Assembly (NCBI GenBank): GCA_023380995.1
Contig: JAMCTD010000062.1
Location: forward strand, 1-5,743
From: Patescibacteria group bacterium
GTDB taxonomy: Bacteria; Patescibacteria; Microgenomatia; Daviesbacterales; UBA10151
Length of the DNA stretch: 5,743 nucleotides
Direction: 5' to 3'
Both the position numbers and the translations under genes were made by a program. A model generated the notes under the pieces. It searched no databases. It worked only from the letters and a program-made list of their open reading frames with translations, and was not told the DNA's origin. Positions 1 through 5,376 of this stretch are shown here, one piece after another (position 1 is the first letter of the stretch; each line of letters begins with the position of its first letter).

Positions 1-127
1 CAACAATACAGCCAGCACCCGTTTTGACCTTGGTTTAGGTGGCTCATCTTCCTCTTCCTGTGATACTAATGGGACACTTCTTTCAGGACTGGTGGGATAT
101 TGGAAATTTGATGATCAACCTCAAGGA
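1..127 (+). repeat. Direct repeat, unit A (identical to 1317-1443)
   Basis: Bases 1-127 match bases 1317-1443 without a mismatch, at an offset of 1316. The match reaches the window edge, so the full repeat is probably longer to the left. It encodes the stalk end, the Ser-rich linker and the first LamG strand. Identity stops at a codon boundary after the QPQG motif; from base 128 on the two copies differ strongly. Confidence 0.97.
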
Positions 128-850
128 TCTACAGTAACCGATTTATCAGGCCATGGAAATAATGGGACTTTTGCAGGATCAAATGGCTTTCTGCCTCTTT
201 GGCAAAACAGCGCATCCTGTTTAACAGGATCTTGTTTATCGTTTCCTGCCAGCGGCGATGCCCCTCAACCACCCCGATACCGAAGCTATGTTGCTATACC
301 AACCAATTCTACCAGCTCCTTAAATTTAGGGACCTCTGATTTTACTATTTCAGGTTGGGTAAAAGCTCAACCGCCAGCTGCCACTGGTTATACTCCACCT
401 CCAACTAAAACCGGCGCACCAGGAACTGGTATTTTTGGAAAATTCCAGCACGATACTTCAAATTTCAGAGGAAATTTTATTATTGGCTTTGGCGACTGGA
501 GCCCTAATTATCTATTTTTTACTCATCTAAACTCAAATGGTATTAGTTTTTCTTCCCAACCATACGATTATAGTCCTTATTGGAACCAGTGGACACTGAT
601 AACCTGGGTTAAAAGCGGCAACAATCTCCTGCTTTATCTAAACGGCGGTGCAGCCAAGGCAACTTTCCCCATCACTACTCCCTTTGATATTAGTTTTTCT
701 TCTAGTGGCCCTTACTATATTCCTGATGGAAATTGGTCTCCAGGTATTTGGAACAATCTGTCAATTGACGATCACCGGATTTACAACTGGGCTTTATCTA
801 GCCAGGACATTACTGCTTTATATAATAACGGTAATGGTTGCGTGCCTTAA
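1..850 (+). CDS. Prepilin-LamG surface protein, copy 1 (5' end cut by window edge)
   Basis: This is the 3' part of a gene for a secreted or surface protein with a C-terminal LamG (concanavalin A-like) domain. The frame is open from base 2, giving 282 visible residues. The GTG at 92 lies inside the conserved LamG opening (GLVGYWKFDDQPQG) and is not a start. Visible order: end of a stalk (NNTASTRFDLGLGG), a Ser-rich linker with one Cys, then LamG from about residue 30 to the end. LamG hallmarks are GYWKFDD, DLSGHGNNGT, DFTISGWVKA, LLLYLNGG and the closing IDDHRIYNWALSSQDITALY. The protein ends in NGCVP. The first 127 bases are identical to part of the next gene, so a prepilin leader and hydrophobic helix probably lie about 400 bp outside the window. 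LamG domains often bind carbohydrate or protein; the ligand is unknown. The LamG call is strong; the pilin half is inferred from the paralogue. Confidence 0.88.
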   Translation, partial: NNTASTRFDLGLGGSSSSSCDTNGTLLSGLVGYWKFDDQPQGSTVTDLSGHGNNGTFAGSNGFLPLWQNSASCLTGSCLSFPASGDAPQPPRYRSYVAIPTNSTSSLNLGTSDFTISGWVKAQPPAATGYTPPPTKTGAPGTGIFGKFQHDTSNFRGNFIIGFGDWSPNYLFFTHLNSNGISFSSQPYDYSPYWNQWTLITWVKSGNNLLLYLNGGAAKATFPITTPFDISFSSSGPYYIPDGNWSPGIWNNLSIDDHRIYNWALSSQDITALYNNGNGCVP

Positions 851-891
851 AACAACATCAATATTCCAACTTAATCCCATTGAAACTACCA

Positions 892-916
892 TCATGATAT
901 GATCATAGTATCATGA
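892..916 (+). promoter_or_regulatory. Inverted repeat over the start codon, with an extended -10-like box
   Basis: TCATGATA (892-899) is the exact reverse complement of TATCATGA (909-916), separated by 9 bases. A U-G pair (900/908) could extend the stem in RNA. The right arm contains the ATG (913-915) of the second pilin gene. The left half overlaps TGATATGAT (895-903), which resembles an extended -10 promoter element (TGnTATAAT). If used, it would start transcription around 910 and give a nearly leaderless mRNA. Otherwise the repeat could be a start-masking RNA hairpin or a DNA operator. No Shine-Dalgarno sequence is visible. The repeat is certain; its function is not. Confidence 0.45.
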
Positions 917-2058
917 GGCTGCCCCAAAAACGAGGTTTTACCTTAATAGAACTTCTGGTGGTAATTTCCATTATTGCAGTACTATCTGTTATGGGTATGG
1001 CTGTTTTTAGCGGTCTTCAAAAAGGAGCCAGGGATACCAGAAGAAAGGGAGATATTGATGCTATAGCCAAAGCATATGAAGTCCAAAGGACTTCTTCATA
1101 TATACCACTGCTTGATGCAAACTTTTCCTCAGGAGCAAAACCCAAAGATCCCAATAATACAAAGGGAGAGTATTTTAACTGGCTGGCAGCAGATGGGTCA
1201 GGTTTTAAGGCTTGTGCTTCTTTGGAGGATAATCCTGCCACTGCCTGTAATACCCCTGCCACTAACTGTTATTGTAAAGTATCTACCCAAGGGACTATTA
1301 ATACCTCCTCTTCTGTCAACAATACAGCCAGCACCCGTTTTGACCTTGGTTTAGGTGGCTCATCTTCCTCTTCCTGTGATACTAATGGGACACTTCTTTC
1401 AGGACTGGTGGGATATTGGAAATTTGATGATCAACCTCAAGGAATTAGTGTAGCTGATTGGACTGGGGCGAATATAGGCACTTGGAATGGCACAGGATCT
1501 CATTGGTCTGCTGGCCAGACTGGTTTTGGTAATGCTGGCAGTTTTAATGGGGTTGATGATTATGTTTCTCTAGGAGCTGGGAAATTTGACAACCTAACTA
1601 ACGCCACCATCAGCTTCTGGTTTAATTATACCGGCTCCTTTACTTCCAATAATCTGCTGTTTAACCGGCACATCAATACTGCTGCGGATTCCCGCCAACC
1701 AATTTTTATCAGTTATTCCGGGGGTTATGGGAATAAGCTGGTTTTTGAAAATGTTGTTAATGGAAGTTATAGAGTTGTCTACAGCAATAACAATATTACA
1801 GCAGGTTGGCATCACGCAGCCATAGTTTGCGGATCAGGAGGGGAAAGAATGTACCTCGACGGAACCTTACAAACACTCACAAATCCTACTACTGATTGTT
1901 TATCAGCAATTGCTACAACAAGTTTTACCAATATTGGGGGCGGCAGCGGAACAAGTTTTGCAGGCCAAATTGATGATTTTAGGATTTACAACCGCGTTCT
2001 TTCCGGTGGCTCTCCTAATTCAGACATATCATTACTTGCCGGTGGTTGTCTCCCCTAA
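913..2058 (+). CDS. Prepilin-LamG surface protein, copy 2 (complete)
   Basis: A 381-residue protein with an N-terminal type IV prepilin/pseudopilin signal and a C-terminal LamG domain. The leader MRLPQKRG is followed by FTLIELLVVISIIAVLSVMG, so a PilD-type peptidase should cut between Gly8 and Phe9; the usual Glu+5 is present (Glu13). A pilin-like helix continues (GARDTRRKGDIDAIAKAYE, 38-56). Next come a stalk with four Cys (101, 112, 119, 121), a Ser-rich linker (149-154) and LamG from about 164 (GLVGYWKFDD, FNGVDDYVSL, ATISFWF, MYLDGTLQ, IDDFRIYNRVLS). It ends in GGCLP, like copy 1. ATG 913 is the only plausible start, because an in-frame TGA lies at 895-897. It follows copy 1 by 62 bp, in the same direction. 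Likely a pilus or pseudopilus component, or a membrane-held adhesin, displaying a lectin-like domain; the ligand is unknown. Confidence 0.93.
   Translation: MRLPQKRGFTLIELLVVISIIAVLSVMGMAVFSGLQKGARDTRRKGDIDAIAKAYEVQRTSSYIPLLDANFSSGAKPKDPNNTKGEYFNWLAADGSGFKACASLEDNPATACNTPATNCYCKVSTQGTINTSSSVNNTASTRFDLGLGGSSSSSCDTNGTLLSGLVGYWKFDDQPQGISVADWTGANIGTWNGTGSHWSAGQTGFGNAGSFNGVDDYVSLGAGKFDNLTNATISFWFNYTGSFTSNNLLFNRHINTAADSRQPIFISYSGGYGNKLVFENVVNGSYRVVYSNNNITAGWHHAAIVCGSGGERMYLDGTLQTLTNPTTDCLSAIATTSFTNIGGGSGTSFAGQIDDFRIYNRVLSGGSPNSDISLLAGGCLP
1317..1443 (+). repeat. Direct repeat, unit B (identical to 1-127)
   Basis: This is the internal copy of the 127-bp perfect repeat. In the second pilin gene it covers residues 136-177: the stalk end, the Ser-rich linker and the first LamG strand. 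Identity at every synonymous position points to recent duplication or ongoing gene conversion, although the following LamG sequences have diverged widely. Confidence 0.97.
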
Positions 2059-2070
2059 TACCTTAACGAA

Positions 2071-3087
2071 TTACCGCTTGCTGACTGATCGCTTATACAA
2101 ATCCAGGTTCTCAAGGGCTAACCCTGTGCCCAAAGCCACACACAAAAGAGGGTTTTCTGCCAAAGATACAGGCACTCCCAGAGAATCAGTTAAATACCTA
2201 TCTAAATTACGCAACAAGGACGTCCCACCACTCATCACAATCCCCTTATCAATAATATCTGAAGCAAGTTCAGGAGGAATTTGTTCCAAAACTCCTTTAA
2301 CAGCAGCAACTATTTTTTGTATGATACCAGCAATGCTTTCGGTTACCTCATCTGATGTAATTTCAATTGTCCTGGGCAATCCGGAAAAAGCATCCCTGCC
2401 CCTAACTTCCATTTTTTGCACTTCACCAGTCTTAAGTTTAGTAGCAGAACCCACCTTAATCTTGACTTCCTCAGCCATCCTCTCTCCAATTATTAAATTA
2501 TGTTTCTTGCGTACATATGCTTGTATGGCCTCATCAACTTTATTCCCGCCTACCCGGACAGAAGAATGGACTACTACCCCTCCCAAACACACCACTGCCG
2601 CCTCTGTTGTGCCTCCGCCAATATCAACAATCATGTTCCCGGAAGGATTGGCAATTGGCATTTTGGCGCCAATCGCTGCAGCCAAGGGTTCATCAATTAA
2701 AAATGCTGTTCTCGCTCCGGCAGAAAGCGTTGCATCTAAAATAGCGCGCTTTTCCACGGAAGTCACTCCCGCAGGAGCGCAAACCATTACTTCAGGCTTA
2801 AAAAACCTGGATGAACCGCAAACTTTATCCAAAAAATAGCGGATCATAGCCTCAGTAATAACATAATCTGCAATCACCCCATCCCTCATCGGACGGGAAG
2901 CTGTAATATTCCCCGGAGTCCTGCCTAACATTTCTTTAGCCTCATTTCCCACAGCCAAAACCCTGTGGTCATCTGTAGTAACTGCCACAACAGTAGGCTC
3001 ATTTAGAACAATACCTGTACCTGCCAGATACACCAAAGAATTAGCAGTACCAAGGTCTATTCCGACCTTTTTGGAAAAATTAAACAT
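2071..3087 (-). CDS. mreB: Rod shape-determining protein MreB
   Basis: Bacterial actin homologue that polymerises under the inner membrane with ATP and positions elongation-phase cell-wall synthesis. From the ATG at 3087 it has 338 residues, the usual MreB length. Visible actin-fold motifs: phosphate-1 loop VGIDLGTANSLVY (8-20), the RPMRDGVIADY segment (65-75), CAPAGVTSVEKRA (103-115), IDEPLAAAIG (131-140), phosphate-2 loop IVDIGGGTTEAAV (153-165), and the adenosine motif GIVMSGGTSLLRNLDRYL (282-299). The frame stays open upstream to a TTG at 3156, but those 23 residues look unlike MreB and lie in the likely promoter, so MFNFSKK is preferred as the N terminus. No clear Shine-Dalgarno sequence precedes it. 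mreC and mreD do not follow it; the gene converges on the second pilin gene with a 12-bp gap. Upstream on the same strand is the PEGA protein gene. Identification is secure. Confidence 0.97.
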   Translation of the reverse strand: MFNFSKKVGIDLGTANSLVYLAGTGIVLNEPTVVAVTTDDHRVLAVGNEAKEMLGRTPGNITASRPMRDGVIADYVITEAMIRYFLDKVCGSSRFFKPEVMVCAPAGVTSVEKRAILDATLSAGARTAFLIDEPLAAAIGAKMPIANPSGNMIVDIGGGTTEAAVVCLGGVVVHSSVRVGGNKVDEAIQAYVRKKHNLIIGERMAEEVKIKVGSATKLKTGEVQKMEVRGRDAFSGLPRTIEITSDEVTESIAGIIQKIVAAVKGVLEQIPPELASDIIDKGIVMSGGTSLLRNLDRYLTDSLGVPVSLAENPLLCVALGTGLALENLDLYKRSVSKR

Positions 3088-3127
3088 GGGTTTTTGTAAT
3101 TCTACCAACCCAAAAACTTGATCACAA

Positions 3128-3156
3128 GATATACTAAGTGGATCAAAGGAGTTCAA
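3128..3156 (-). promoter_or_regulatory. Possible sigma70-like promoter of mreB
   Basis: On the minus strand, TTGAAC (3156-3151) and TATATC (3133-3128) are 17 bases apart, each with four of six consensus bases. Transcription would start near 3121, giving a leader of about 34 nt before the ATG at 3087. The -35 box lies at the edge of the 7-nt satellite, so chance AT-richness could explain it. Confidence 0.33.
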
Positions 3157-3179
3157 AATTCAAAATGCAAAATTCAAAA
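3152..3179. repeat. 7-nt satellite, four units (TTCAAAA)
   Basis: Four 7-base units in a row: TTCAAAA, TTCAAAA, TGCAAAA, TTCAAAA. They lie in the 165-bp gap between mreB and the PEGA gene. A related 7-nt array in opposite orientation lies at 3231-3251. Between the arrays, GTTTTC-GTTA-GAAAAC (3206-3221) can form a 6-bp hairpin but lacks a following T-run, so it is not called a terminator. No gene was found in the gap. Confidence 0.8.
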
Positions 3180-3230
3180 TTAAGGAATGATTAATGTAAA
3201 TATTAGTTTTCGTTAGAAAACCTCCACAAC

Positions 3231-3251
3231 TTTTAATTTTTAACTTTGAAC
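3231..3251. repeat. 7-nt satellite beside the PEGA gene stop codon
   Basis: Three imperfect 7-base units on the plus strand: TTTTAAT, TTTTAAC, TTTGAAC. They are reverse-oriented relatives of the TTCAAAA units at 3152-3179. The array ends one base from the PEGA gene stop codon (3253-3255), so it lies directly downstream of that gene. Confidence 0.6.
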
Positions 3252-3252
3252 T

Positions 3253-4434
3253 TTATTTTAAGTTTATCCCATACAAATTAGGCTCCGAGGCTGTTGGGGT
3301 GGGAAATGAAGTAATGATAGCCATCCTTGAGGAATCCGGCCAGGGAAAAACAAAATCATCCTTAAAACTGCCTGCATAAATAATAGCCTTGTTAATACCA
3401 TCAAAATCCACAATCGAGATAGTTCCTTCCTCAACCAAAATAACATGTCTTGAATCCGGCAGCCAAATATGCTGGCGCGCAGGAGGTAAAGAATATTCTT
3501 TTCTATCTTCCAAATCATAGACTTTAACAGAATCGTCAATTTTCGGTGCAGGAGTAACGCCGGCGGCTTTCAGATTTGTCTTATCCGGCGCCTGATTTAC
3601 CACCATAAACTTTGTCTCGTCCGGCGACCAGCGGATGACAGCTGCAGAAGAAGCAATTTGGCGCAGATTCACATCTTTAATAGCCAATATTCTTGATTGG
3701 TCTTTGGCACTAGTGTCTTCTTCCCAGGACTTAAGGGTAGCGGCAATAATCGGAGTGATATCCCTCGGATCATTATTCATCCTATCAGCTTCTAGAATAT
3801 AGTTATTATTGCCAATCGTTGCTAAAACTTGCTTGGAATCAGCAGACCATCTAAGTTTTGCTTTAGAGAAATCTATTGTTATGCTTTGGGCAATTTGATG
3901 AGGCTCTGAGGATCTGGTAAAAGAAATCTGCTGATTACGGGCTTGCGTCCAAACCCAAATCCCTCCTTTTTTACTTGCAGAAGAACCCTGCTGGTTCCCC
4001 CCAGCAGAATTAGCAGATGGCACAATAAAACTAAACTTTTCTCCATCCGGGCTTAAAATGGGACTGTCTACTCCGGTAAAAGTTAAAGGATATATTGTGG
4101 GAATTGCCGGGAACAGAGTCACCTTAACTGCTGTTACTAACCCCTCTTTAACTGAAACTTGTTTTGCCCAGGGAATAAAGCCTTCTTTAACAACCTTAAT
4201 GTCGTAAGTCTTAGGACTCAAAGATGCAATCGTGGTATTGGTGGCAGTAGTAAGATGCCCATCTATAAAAACTGAAGCTGCATCAGGTTCTGATGAAATA
4301 GTGATAATTCCCGTCCCCACAATCCTCTTCTCTTCAGGTGAAAACGTATAACCTTTGGCTAAAAATATAGCAACAGCCGCAGCAACAGCAATTGCTATTA
4401 AGGTTACAATAGTGATGATGAATTTTTTAGACAT
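3253..4434 (-). CDS. Membrane-anchored PEGA-domain protein with beta-propeller-like C-terminal region
   Basis: A 393-residue protein probably tethered to the cytoplasmic membrane and facing outward. Residues 5-26 form one hydrophobic segment after MSKK, either a signal anchor or an uncleaved signal peptide. Residues about 43-108 match a PEGA domain (GIITISSEPDAASVFIDG, then LSPKTYDIKVVKEGFIPW), a small beta fold common in envelope proteins. The rest carries repeated blade-like strands typical of TolB/WD40-like propellers: ILSPDGEKFSF (126-136), LRWSADSKQVL (194-204), VIRWSPDETKFMV (266-278), then IWLPDSRHVIL and PWPDSSRMAII near the end. A Gly/Ser/Gln-rich loop sits near 141-157. No catalytic motif is visible; a scaffold or binding role is inferred. 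Start ATG 4434 directly precedes the hydrophobic segment; no good ribosome site is seen. It lies 84 bp after the sortase gene and 165 bp before mreB, on the same strand. Confidence 0.82.
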   Translation of the reverse strand: MSKKFIITIVTLIAIAVAAAVAIFLAKGYTFSPEEKRIVGTGIITISSEPDAASVFIDGHLTTATNTTIASLSPKTYDIKVVKEGFIPWAKQVSVKEGLVTAVKVTLFPAIPTIYPLTFTGVDSPILSPDGEKFSFIVPSANSAGGNQQGSSASKKGGIWVWTQARNQQISFTRSSEPHQIAQSITIDFSKAKLRWSADSKQVLATIGNNNYILEADRMNNDPRDITPIIAATLKSWEEDTSAKDQSRILAIKDVNLRQIASSAAVIRWSPDETKFMVVNQAPDKTNLKAAGVTPAPKIDDSVKVYDLEDRKEYSLPPARQHIWLPDSRHVILVEEGTISIVDFDGINKAIIYAGSFKDDFVFPWPDSSRMAIITSFPTPTASEPNLYGINLK

Positions 4435-4440
4435 TTATTT

Positions 4441-4519
4441 AGCGTATAGCGTATAGTTTAAAACAAATTTCAACTAAACGCTACCCTGATCTTATCAGGG
4501 AGAGCTCTGTTTATACGCT
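4441..4519. repeat. Structured intergenic element: 7-nt repeat, inverted ends, central hairpin
   Basis: The gap between the sortase and PEGA genes contains two overlapping copies of AGCGTATA (4441-4448 and 4448-4455, 7-nt period). Its exact reverse complement TATACGCT lies at 4512-4519, next to and overlapping the sortase stop codon. Between these ends are a perfect 7-bp hairpin, CCCTGAT-CTT-ATCAGGG (4484-4500), and the palindrome AGAGCTCT (4501-4508). No T-run follows the hairpin on either strand, so a classic terminator is not supported. It may be a small dispersed repeat, an RNA processing site or a weak terminator. A TTGAAA box on the minus strand could be part of a promoter for the PEGA gene, without a convincing -10. 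Confidence 0.6.
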
Positions 4520-5226
4520 TAACTATTAACCAACTTAGCTCTGATAATTAATCTGTTTAATAATGTCCCCGGAGGATCACAGGTTTGAAGAGTCAGAACG
4601 GGTGAATCATATTTATGGGTTAAATAAGAAACATCAGTGGAATTAACAATAGTTTTGTCAAAAACTATATAATCATACCTTTTGTTTTGATAAAAAATAA
4701 TTACCCTATCACCGGGAGCAAGTTCTCTTAATAAATAAAATATGGCGTTAAAACGGATAATATTCCAGGGAGCATCTGTTGAATGGGAAAAAAGATACAA
4801 ATTACCGGGTTGTCCGGGAGGAGTGCTGCCTAAAGCTTCTGCAACTCCCTGAGTTAATGCCTGAGTGTATTCCCTCTCGTTCGCAGGATTAACATTAGTA
4901 ACGATCCTAGCGTTAGCATTTATTTTTTCTATTACTATGCCAAATTCAGTCGAGACCGGAATAATGCTGTTTTCGGAAGCATTAACATCACCAAAACTTC
5001 CTGACTCTGTTCCTGATTGCGGATCTTGAGGTTTAACTTTAGGTTGATCTGCAGAAGCTATAATCTTAGGCACTGTCCTTTTAACCCCTAAAATTCTATC
5101 CATCCTATAAGCACCTTCTGCCTGCACTAAGGGTCCCAGCATAAAAACAAAACTGGTTAAACCAGTAAAAAATACAAAATAGCCTAGAAATCTAACAGCA
5201 AATATTATTTTAAAGTTTTTAGACAT
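4519..5226 (-). CDS. Sortase (class D/E-like transpeptidase)
   Basis: A 235-residue membrane-bound cysteine transpeptidase. Sortases cut a C-terminal sorting signal and join the protein to the cell wall or to another pilin. One hydrophobic segment (about 7-33) anchors the N terminus; residues 55-90 form a Pro/Ser/Gly-rich linker; the catalytic domain runs from about 94 to the end. Catalytic His148 lies in LYLFSHST, Cys216 in LTLQTCDPPGT, and the active-site Arg is probably Arg225 in LNRLIIRAKL (Arg229 is the alternative). The TC-x-PPGT context resembles class D/E sortases more than class A. No LPXTG-type substrate is encoded in the window; both pilin-LamG proteins end in GC(L/V)P instead. Start ATG 5226 is 32 bp downstream of tRNA-Arg, so the mRNA may derive from a shared transcript. 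No strong Shine-Dalgarno sequence is seen. Fold and active site are secure; the subclass is tentative. Confidence 0.93.
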   Translation of the reverse strand: MSKNFKIIFAVRFLGYFVFFTGLTSFVFMLGPLVQAEGAYRMDRILGVKRTVPKIIASADQPKVKPQDPQSGTESGSFGDVNASENSIIPVSTEFGIVIEKINANARIVTNVNPANEREYTQALTQGVAEALGSTPPGQPGNLYLFSHSTDAPWNIIRFNAIFYLLRELAPGDRVIIFYQNKRYDYIVFDKTIVNSTDVSYLTHKYDSPVLTLQTCDPPGTLLNRLIIRAKLVNS

Positions 5227-5258
5227 ATTTGCGTTAACAAACCTACTTCTACTCTATG

Positions 5259-5331
5259 CGGCCCTGGAGGGAATCGAACCCCCTGCATCAGACTTAGGAC
5301 GTCCGCGTTCTATCCGGTGAACTACAGGGCC
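5259..5331 (-). tRNA. tRNA-Arg (anticodon CCU, reads AGG)
   Basis: A complete 73-nt cloverleaf on the minus strand. Acceptor GGCCCTG pairs with CAGGGCC; the D stem GTTC/GAAC encloses ACCGGATA. The anticodon stem CGGAC/GTCTG (one G-U pair) carries the loop GTCCTAA with anticodon CCT at positions 34-36. The T arm is GGGGG-TTCGATT-CCCTC. The discriminator is G73, as many arginine tRNAs have. CCA is not encoded (CAT follows), so it must be added by CCA nucleotidyltransferase. It sits 36 bp after the four-helix gene and 32 bp before the sortase gene, on the same strand, so readthrough transcription is plausible. Confidence 0.96.
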
Positions 5332-5340
5332 AAAATTGAA

Positions 5341-5376
5341 TCTTTTAAGTTTCTTAAGTATTTTAAGTTACTTAAT
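5341..5376 (-). repeat. 9-nt satellite spanning the stop codon of the four-helix gene
   Basis: Read on the minus strand from 5376: ATTAAGTAA, CTTAAAATA, CTTAAGAAA, CTTAAAAGA, four units near the consensus CTTAAGTAA. The first unit supplies the TAA stop (5370-5368); the rest fill the gap before tRNA-Arg. The same consensus recurs inside the gene at 5555-5590. Confidence 0.75.

Noticed and set aside
648..902. Plus-strand open frame of 84 codons overlapping the first LamG gene
   Set aside because: It is out of frame within a strong LamG coding region and has no recognisable domain or ribosome site.
1017..1262. Minus-strand open frame of 81 codons inside the second pilin gene
   Set aside because: It is antisense to the stalk-coding part of a secure gene, with no independent evidence.
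1..2058. Diversity-generating retroelement acting on the LamG domains
   Set aside because: No reverse transcriptase or template repeat is present, and the two copies differ throughout the LamG domain rather than mainly at adenine positions in a short C-terminal block.
913..2058. Standard major pilin or type II secretion pseudopilin G assignment
   Set aside because: The leader fits both, but the LamG domain and 381-residue length do not fit a simple major pilin, and no secretion or pilus assembly genes are adjacent to decide.
1910..2839. Long plus-strand open frame of 309 codons opposite mreB
   Set aside because: It lies antisense to most of mreB and runs out of the end of the second pilin gene. 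The translation is low-complexity Ser/Thr/Pro/Leu-rich, without a domain. It is a shadow of mreB codon use.
3088..3156. Upstream TTG start for mreB adding 23 residues
   Set aside because: The added residues do not resemble an MreB N terminus, the TTG coincides with a possible -35 box, and the ATG at 3087 gives a standard-length protein beginning just before VGIDLGT.
3152..3251. CRISPR array in the repeat-rich gap
   Set aside because: The units are 7 bases long and contiguous without spacers, and no cas gene is present.
4484..4500. Rho-independent terminator at the CCCTGAT/ATCAGGG hairpin
   Set aside because: The stem is perfect, but no T-run follows on either strand, so only a structured element is claimed.
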